The notes beneath the pieces are model-generated. The model was given only the letters and a program-made list of their open reading frames with translations. It was not told the origin of the DNA and searched no databases. A program made the position numbers and the translations under genes. A stretch of 64,000 nucleotides of DNA, taken from NCBI RefSeq assembly GCF_052055585.1, contig NZ_CP170485.1, forward strand, positions 1 through 64,000. Direction: 5' to 3'. This DNA comes from Oceanicaulis sp052055585. Its GTDB lineage: Bacteria > Pseudomonadota > Alphaproteobacteria > Caulobacterales > Maricaulaceae. Below, piece by piece: positions 58,652 through 64,000 of the stretch. How positions within the stretch are numbered: position 1 is the first letter of the stretch; each line of letters begins with the position of its first letter.

Positions 58652-59509
58652 ATGTCTGAAATGAAGAACGCCATGATCACGGGCGCGTCGACCGGGATCG
58701 GCTACGCCAGCGCTAAGTATCTGTCTGAAAAGGGGTGGCGCGTCTTCGCAGGCGTTCGCAAGACTGAGGACGCCGATCGTCTGAGCGCCGAGCTGGGCGA
58801 GGCCGTGCGTCCGGTGATCTGCGATGTTACCGATGCAGGCATAATAAAATCAGCCGCTGAGCAGGTGCAAAATGAACTGCAAGGGCAGACCCTGCATGGC
58901 CTTGTGAACAATGCCGGCATCGCCGTTGCGGGTCCGCTCCTGCATTTGCCGCCTGAAGAGATGACCCGTCAGCTCGATGTGAACGTGACCGGCCAGCTGC
59001 GCGCAACTCAGGCGTTTGCGCCGTTGATGGGCGCGAAGAAGGACTTCACCGGAACGCCGGGCCGCATCGTCAACATCTCTTCTGTGGCGGGTTTTCACGC
59101 CATGCCGATCCTGACGCCCTATGCCTGCTCGAAATTTGCGCTGGAAGCCTTCACCGAGGGTCTGCGTCGCGAACTGATGCTCTATGGCATTGATGTGGTG
59201 GCGATCAATCCGGGCCCGATCAAGACGCCGATCTGGGACAAGGCGCAGGAGCTCGATCCTGAACAATACGGTCAGACCGATTTCATCAAGGCGATCCACC
59301 GGCTCCTGAAATTCACCCAGAAGAGCGCCGAGAACGGTTTGCCGCCCGAACGGGTCGCGCAAGCGGTATTCGCCGCCCTGACCGACAGCAAGCCCAGACT
59401 CAACACCATTGTCACGCCCACGCCCCTGCAGGGTCTGATGCTCAAGCTCATGCCGACGCGCATGGCGGACCGGATGATCACGAAACAATTGGGTCTGAGC
59501 CGGAGCTGA
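58652..59509 (+). CDS. Short-chain dehydrogenase/reductase
   Basis: This 285-aa SDR has the NAD(P) loop ITGASTGIGYASA, LVNNAGIAVAGPL, and catalytic Ser/YxxxK in VNISSVAGFHAMPILTPYACSKFALEAFTEGLR. It is a classical-type enzyme of unknown substrate. ATG 58652 follows AGGGGAGAG. The gene is divergent from sdhC. Confidence 0.9.
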   Translation: MSEMKNAMITGASTGIGYASAKYLSEKGWRVFAGVRKTEDADRLSAELGEAVRPVICDVTDAGIIKSAAEQVQNELQGQTLHGLVNNAGIAVAGPLLHLPPEEMTRQLDVNVTGQLRATQAFAPLMGAKKDFTGTPGRIVNISSVAGFHAMPILTPYACSKFALEAFTEGLRRELMLYGIDVVAINPGPIKTPIWDKAQELDPEQYGQTDFIKAIHRLLKFTQKSAENGLPPERVAQAVFAALTDSKPRLNTIVTPTPLQGLMLKLMPTRMADRMITKQLGLSRS

Positions 59510-59583
59510 TCCTGTCAAAACGGTAACTGGCGCCCGCACGTCAGCTCCTCATTATTTGAACGGACAGCAAGGGGGAGGGCTCA

Positions 59584-61248
59584 ATGGCCTTGGGACTTAT
59601 TGCGGCGGCGGCGTTACAGGCCGCCAGTCCGGAACTGAACTATACGCTGACCATTCAGGAGACGGCTCAGGGCCCGGATGTTCACATGCATGTGGACTTT
59701 CTGGGCGATGAGGATGGCGAAACGATTCTTGTTCTGCCCAGCTTCTGGGGCGGCGAGGATGAGCTGTGGACCGGCATCACCGGCCTGAGCGCCAGCGGGG
59801 AGGACGCAGTCCTGACGCCCGGCGACAGCCCGGAAAGCTGGACCCTCAACCACGCGCCGGGCGCTGCGATTTCGCTCGACTATCAGATCATTCAGGACCG
59901 TGACGGCGCGCCAAGCGCGGCGGCGGATGATTCCTACCGGCCTTTTGTACAGCCCGACTTCGTGCATCTGATCGGCAATACGATCTTCATCCTGCCCGAT
60001 AACAGCCGGATGGATGAGCGTCTGTCTGTGACGCTGGAAGCCCCCGACGGCTGGGCGCTGGCGTCTGATCTGCAGCATGGCGCGCTGGATGTGGACGCGC
60101 TGATGGCGAGCGTCATCGTGGCGGGCGATTTCCGGGTGATGACGCAAGAGATCGGCGGCGCGCCGGTGCGGGTCGCGGTTCGCGGCGCGCTGGAGATTGA
60201 TGACCAGACGCTGATGGACAATCTCGCCCATGTGATCGAGGCCAATCTTGAGTATTGGGGCGCGACGGGCGAACCGTATCTTGTGACCGTGCTGCCGCTT
60301 GAGGCCGAGCCGGACTGGATCAGCATTGGCGGCACCAATCTGGCCGACAGCTTCGCCATGTTCATCACCACCAATGCCCAGATCGACACCGTCAAACGCA
60401 TTCTCGCCCATGAACACACCCATACCTGGAATGTGAAACGTCTGGGCGGACCGCTTGGGGGCGAGCAGGAAGAACCGGCAGGCTATTGGTTCTCTGAAGG
60501 CTTTACCGATTATCTGACCACTCGCGCCGGAGTGCGTGGCGGCAGCTTCACGGCGGAACAGGGCGTGGCGCAATGGAATGAGTTCTTGCGCGACTATGCC
60601 AGCTCGCCGGTCAATACCGCGTCCAATCAGGCCATTCTTGAAGGCTTCTGGTCAGACCCGAATATCCAGCGCCTGCCCTATCTGCGCGGACAGGTGTTCG
60701 CGGCCCTCGCGGATGCCCGCATCCTGTCCGAGACGCACGGCGCTCAGGATCTTGATGATGTCATTCACGCCATGCTCGAGCGCTCTGATGAAGGCCCGGC
60801 CCCGTCTCGCTTCATTCCGCTGGTCCGGGAGGTGACGGGTGTCGATCTGACCGCACTCTATGACCAATATATTCTGCAGGGCGAGATGATCTGGCTCCCC
60901 GAAGACGCGTTTGGCGCGTGCGGGCCGGTCCAGACGCTGGACGAGCCGGTTTTTGTCTATGGCTTCACCCTGGGCGAGAATGAAAACGGCGAACGGATCA
61001 TCACTGAGGTCGAGCCGGGCTCGAACGCAGAAGCGGCGGGTTTCGAGCCGGGCATGTTCATGATCCAGCGCGTGGGCGGCGCCTATGGAGACGCCAGCGT
61101 TCAAAGCGTCATGCGCATCCGCACCGTTGAGGGCGAGGAGCGCGAGATCGCCTACTGGCCCACGAATGGCGAGGTGCTGCGGGTCCAGCAGATCGCCTAT
61201 TCGGGCGAGGAAGCGGCGTGCCGCGCCGCGCTCGCAGGCTTGAACTGA
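59584..61248 (+). CDS. M61 family peptidase (glycyl aminopeptidase-like)
   Basis: This 554-aa exported-looking peptidase has a short N-terminal hydrophobic stretch, a beta-rich N-domain and the zinc site LAHEHTHTWN (HExxH) with Glu in WFSEGFTDYL further on. A C-terminal PDZ-like domain has PGSNAEAAGFEPGMFMI. This matches M61 glycyl aminopeptidase-like proteins. The next gene, also a peptidase, starts 51 bp after its end; the two may share a transcript. Confidence 0.85.
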   Translation: MALGLIAAAALQAASPELNYTLTIQETAQGPDVHMHVDFLGDEDGETILVLPSFWGGEDELWTGITGLSASGEDAVLTPGDSPESWTLNHAPGAAISLDYQIIQDRDGAPSAAADDSYRPFVQPDFVHLIGNTIFILPDNSRMDERLSVTLEAPDGWALASDLQHGALDVDALMASVIVAGDFRVMTQEIGGAPVRVAVRGALEIDDQTLMDNLAHVIEANLEYWGATGEPYLVTVLPLEAEPDWISIGGTNLADSFAMFITTNAQIDTVKRILAHEHTHTWNVKRLGGPLGGEQEEPAGYWFSEGFTDYLTTRAGVRGGSFTAEQGVAQWNEFLRDYASSPVNTASNQAILEGFWSDPNIQRLPYLRGQVFAALADARILSETHGAQDLDDVIHAMLERSDEGPAPSRFIPLVREVTGVDLTALYDQYILQGEMIWLPEDAFGACGPVQTLDEPVFVYGFTLGENENGERIITEVEPGSNAEAAGFEPGMFMIQRVGGAYGDASVQSVMRIRTVEGEEREIAYWPTNGEVLRVQQIAYSGEEAACRAALAGLN

Positions 61249-61298
61249 ACCGCGATGAGCGACAGTCTCTCCCCCACATAACGGGGAGAGACTTGCTC

Positions 61299-63044
61299 AT
61301 GCGTATTGCCTTGGCGTCCATCACTGCATTGGCTCTGGCTGCGCCGGCCTTTGCCACGCCGGTCGAGGATTTCCGTGATCTGATCGCGGACTATGAGGCG
61401 TTCAGTGCAGAGCGCAATCTGGGCGCCCGGGCGCGCGCTGGCGATCTTGAGGCCGCCGCCTCCTGGCCGGATATGAGTGTCGGGGCGATCGAGAGCTGGG
61501 ATGAGGGCATGGCCGGGTTTGACACCCGCATCGACGCCATCGATCCGAGCGCTCTGCCCGCCAGCGAGCAGGCCAATTACGCCGTCCTCGCCTATGAGCT
61601 CGATAGCGCGGTCGCCGTTCCGTCCATGACCACGGCGATGATCCCTTTCACCAATGATAGCGGGTTTCACACGACCGCCAGCTTTGCTGCTTTGACGACA
61701 CGGGTTCGTACGGTTGAGGAAGCGGAAGCCTGGATCGCCAAACTCAATGCCCTGCCCGAGTATTTCGCCCAGCAGCAAGCCTGGCTGGAGCGCGGTATCG
61801 AGGCTGGTTTCACCCAGCCGCGCGCCATCCTCTCTGGCGTTGCTGACCAGATCGAGGCGCAGATCACCCCGGCGGATGAGAGCGAGCTTCTGACCCCGAT
61901 CCGCAACCTGCCCGAGACGATCGCGGCGTCAGAGCGCGAGCGCCTGATGGCGCAAGCCGTGCAAGCGGTTGAGACCGAGGCGCTTCCGGCGTTGCGCGAT
62001 CTGCACGCCTTCTTCACCGAGACCTATATGCCCGCTGCCCGCGAGACGCTGGGCGCGCGTGATCTGCCGGGTGGCGATGACTTCTACCGAGCGCTGGTGC
62101 GCCAGCACACCACGCTCGATATGACCCCTGAACAGGTCCATCAGCGCGGGCAGGCGGAAGTGGCCCGCATCCGTGCGGACATGGAAGCGGTTATCGCGGA
62201 AACCGGGTTTGAGGGCAGCTTTGAAGACTTCCTCGTCTTCCTGCGCACCGATCCGCAGTTTTATGCGTCCAGCGAGATGGAGCTGATGATGACAGCGTCC
62301 TATTTCGCCAAGCAGATCGACGACCAGATGCCGCATTTCTTCCATCACCTGCCGCGGCTGAGCTATGGCGTGCGGCCCGTGCCCGCCGCCATCGCGCCCA
62401 ATTACACCACCGCGCGCTACTGGCCGGGCGATCCGGAACAGGGGATTGCGGGGGGCTATATGGTCAACACCTATCGGCTCGACCAGCGTCCGCTCTACGA
62501 GCTGCCTGCGCTGACCGCACACGAAGCCGTGCCGGGCCATCACCACCAGATCGCCATCGCGCAAGAGCTTGAAAACGTGCCGGACTTCCGCACCCAGGGC
62601 TATATCACCGCCTTTGGCGAGGGCTGGGCGCTCTATACCGAGTTTCTCGGTCAGGACATGGGCCTGTATGAGACGCCCTACCAGCAGTTCGGCCGCCTGA
62701 CCTATGAGATGTGGCGCGCCTGCCGCCTCGTCGCGGATACCGGCCTTCACTGGTATGGCTGGAGCCGGGAAGAGGCCGAGGCCTGCTTCCTGGAAAACTC
62801 TGCGCTGAGCCCGCTCAACATCACCAATGAGGTCAGCCGCTATATCAGCTGGCCCGGTCAGGCGCTGGCCTACAAGACCGGCGAACTTCTGATCCGCGAA
62901 CTGCGTTCTGACGCGGAAGACGCGCTGGGCGAAAGCTTCGACCTCGCCGCCTTCCACGACCATGTCCTTGATGAAGGCGCCGTGCCGCTCGGTTATCTTG
63001 AAACCAAGATGCGCGCCTGGATCGAGGCGCAGGCGGCCGAGTAG
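61299..63044 (+). CDS. DUF885 family exported metallopeptidase-like protein
   Basis: This 581-aa protein has a cleavable signal peptide (MRIALASITALALAAPAFA). The DUF885 zinc site is LTAHEAVPGHHHQIAIA (HExxxH type, about residue 406), followed by FGEGWALYTEFLG with the downstream Glu. GGGGAGAG precedes the ATG. DUF885 proteins are predicted periplasmic peptidases; substrates are unknown. It follows the M61 gene closely. Confidence 0.88.
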   Translation: MRIALASITALALAAPAFATPVEDFRDLIADYEAFSAERNLGARARAGDLEAAASWPDMSVGAIESWDEGMAGFDTRIDAIDPSALPASEQANYAVLAYELDSAVAVPSMTTAMIPFTNDSGFHTTASFAALTTRVRTVEEAEAWIAKLNALPEYFAQQQAWLERGIEAGFTQPRAILSGVADQIEAQITPADESELLTPIRNLPETIAASERERLMAQAVQAVETEALPALRDLHAFFTETYMPAARETLGARDLPGGDDFYRALVRQHTTLDMTPEQVHQRGQAEVARIRADMEAVIAETGFEGSFEDFLVFLRTDPQFYASSEMELMMTASYFAKQIDDQMPHFFHHLPRLSYGVRPVPAAIAPNYTTARYWPGDPEQGIAGGYMVNTYRLDQRPLYELPALTAHEAVPGHHHQIAIAQELENVPDFRTQGYITAFGEGWALYTEFLGQDMGLYETPYQQFGRLTYEMWRACRLVADTGLHWYGWSREEAEACFLENSALSPLNITNEVSRYISWPGQALAYKTGELLIRELRSDAEDALGESFDLAAFHDHVLDEGAVPLGYLETKMRAWIEAQAAE

Positions 63045-63137
63045 GGCTTTGTAAGGCTTGGGCGACACTGTCGCTCAAGCCTTCGCGTCGCGTCGCCCCG
63101 ATACTCGCCTCATCCGGCATGGGCGAAGGCGGAAGCG

Positions 63138-64000
63138 ATGCGGCGACCCTCAAAAGAACCTTCTGATCTGCCCCATCGCGTCCGGGACGGGATCATCACG
63201 ATCCGCAATGAAGTCGAGTACACCGAGGCGATCGAGCTTGTGAATTCCGGGCTCGCCTTCGTGATTGATGTGATCGAGCCGTTCAAGCTGACCAAGGCGG
63301 CGAGCTGGTTCCTGCGCTCGGCCTGGCTGACCTCGTCCAATGGCAGCTATATCGAGGATCAGGGCCTGTCGAGCGTTCAGCTCAAAGGGTTGAGCACGAC
63401 GCTCGCCCTGTCCTTGCGGGTGTTGGGTCGGGGTCTCAATCAGGTCTTCGAGGGCCGGCTGGTTGCGGAGCCGGGCGCGGAATTGCCCACAATCTTGCTG
63501 GTCCAGAAAGGCGGGCTGTCGGTGCCCGCGGGAACCGATTTCACGCTCAGCCAGGGGCTCGACGCCACGCCCAGGGGCGGGCTGTTGATCGGCGGCGTCC
63601 TGCGCGTTTCCCAGCCCGTCGGCGTGCGCGAGGCGCGGCTGATCCTGTGCCCGGATGGTTTCCATCCCTGCGCCATCCATCAGGCGGTGATCGCCGAGCA
63701 GGGATCGGTTGTGGCGCTGACGCCCGGCGCCCGCGCCTATGTGGAGAGCCTGACGCTGAAGGATGACAGCGTTCTGGAATGCCGCGAAGGGCGAGCCCGG
63801 CTTGAGAGCGACAGCGCCATTATTGTGGAATCCGGCCAACCTGACCTGCCCGCCCGCATGCGCGGGGTGGACGCCGCCGAGGTGCGGCTGAAGCCCGGCG
63901 GGATCTATGAATGCCGCGGACACGGGGGCTGGGCGGGGGAGCCTGCGCGGGTTGATACGCTCCACAATGAAGGCGGGGTGGTGGAGCTTGAAGGCGATGC
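63138..64000 (+). CDS. Partial hypothetical protein cut by the window end
   Basis: An uninterrupted frame runs from ATG 63138 to the end of the window (287 codons plus 2 nt) without a stop. The product starts MRRPSKEPSDLPHRVRDG and is beta-rich with repeated strand-like segments (LLVQKGGLSVPAGTDF, GSVVALTPGARAYVESL). I see no family. The overlapping minus-strand frame of similar length is rich in Gln, His and Arg, typical of an antisense shadow, so the plus frame is preferred. The gene continues beyond this window. Confidence 0.6.
   Translation, partial: MRRPSKEPSDLPHRVRDGIITIRNEVEYTEAIELVNSGLAFVIDVIEPFKLTKAASWFLRSAWLTSSNGSYIEDQGLSSVQLKGLSTTLALSLRVLGRGLNQVFEGRLVAEPGAELPTILLVQKGGLSVPAGTDFTLSQGLDATPRGGLLIGGVLRVSQPVGVREARLILCPDGFHPCAIHQAVIAEQGSVVALTPGARAYVESLTLKDDSVLECREGRARLESDSAIIVESGQPDLPARMRGVDAAEVRLKPGGIYECRGHGGWAGEPARVDTLHNEGGVVELEGD

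Noticed and set aside
63150..63965. Minus-strand frame at the right edge
   Set aside because: Rich in Gln, His and Arg; the overlapping plus frame has a protein-like pattern, so the minus frame is taken as a shadow.
1..64000. CRISPR arrays, tRNA or rRNA genes, insertion sequences, prophage
   Set aside because: No evenly spaced repeats, tRNA T-arm motifs, rRNA-like segments, transposases or phage genes were recognised on reading the window; this is by eye and not exhaustive.

Overview
The window reads as one contiguous piece of an alphaproteobacterial chromosome, opened exactly at dnaA. It is GC-rich throughout. The best taxonomic fit is the Caulobacterales/Maricaulales (Hyphomonadaceae- or Oceanicaulis-like) group. 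This is inference, based on mmcB, DUF2794, an ActS/ActR (RegB/RegA) pair, a 595-aa alphaproteobacterial-type SdhA, and two direct-repeat SOS boxes of the alphaproteobacterial GAAC-N7-GAAC type. No rRNA, tRNA, prophage, insertion sequence or CRISPR array was recognised. Almost everything is ordinary core or envelope/housekeeping content, with a few accessory insertions.

Layout. 1-4.4 kb: replication start cluster dnaA-dnaN-recF, with convergent thpR. 4.5-11.8 kb: a TMBIM (Bax inhibitor-1) membrane protein behind a heat-shock-like promoter, DUF2794, then a four-gene Gld-type ABC exporter/DUF4340 operon and two exported proteins (one DUF1223). 11.8-15.2 kb: membrane proteins (unknown, YciB, EamA), then a zincin divergent from SOS-controlled mmcB. 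15.3-18 kb: a DUF3857/transglutaminase protein and a membrane-anchored PD-(D/E)XK-like protein. 18-22.7 kb: a GlxA-type regulator with a DJ-1/PfpI enzyme, and RegA/RegB with a divergent Sco protein. 22.7-29 kb: PHB depolymerase, lipoproteins, a bifunctional penicillin-binding protein, glycerophosphodiesterase. 29-36.4 kb: the conserved ffh-rpsP-rimM-trmD-rplS series on the minus strand, interrupted twice. One interruption is an SOS-controlled Y-family polymerase cassette plus a phospholipase A2-like lipoprotein; the other is 820 bp of non-coding, palindrome-rich DNA. 36.4-48 kb: gshB with a possible GGCT-like partner, asd, mdh, zapE with a micro-ORF, thioesterase/iron alcohol dehydrogenase, phenylalanine hydroxylase, mmsA. 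48-50 kb: arsenic resistance (acr3, arsC, divergent arsR). 50-55 kb: acyltransferase, CreD, a qorB/HxlR pair, MarR/CPBP. 55-58.5 kb: sdhCDAB. 58.6-64 kb: an SDR, two exported peptidases (M61 and DUF885), and an open reading frame cut by the window end.

The most interesting non-gene signals are two SOS boxes (mmcB and the Y-family polymerase), two ~105-bp copies of an interspersed two-hairpin repeat in opposite orientation, the interrupted rpsP-rimM-trmD-rplS locus, operator-like repeats at arsR, the HxlR gene and glxA, a 30-codon hydrophobic micro-ORF fused by spacing to zapE, and a DnaA whose AAA+ arginine-finger position is isoleucine. I did not find a clear previously undescribed multi-gene system. 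The nearest candidates are the Gld-type ABC/DUF4340 operon and the cassette inserted in the ribosomal-protein locus.
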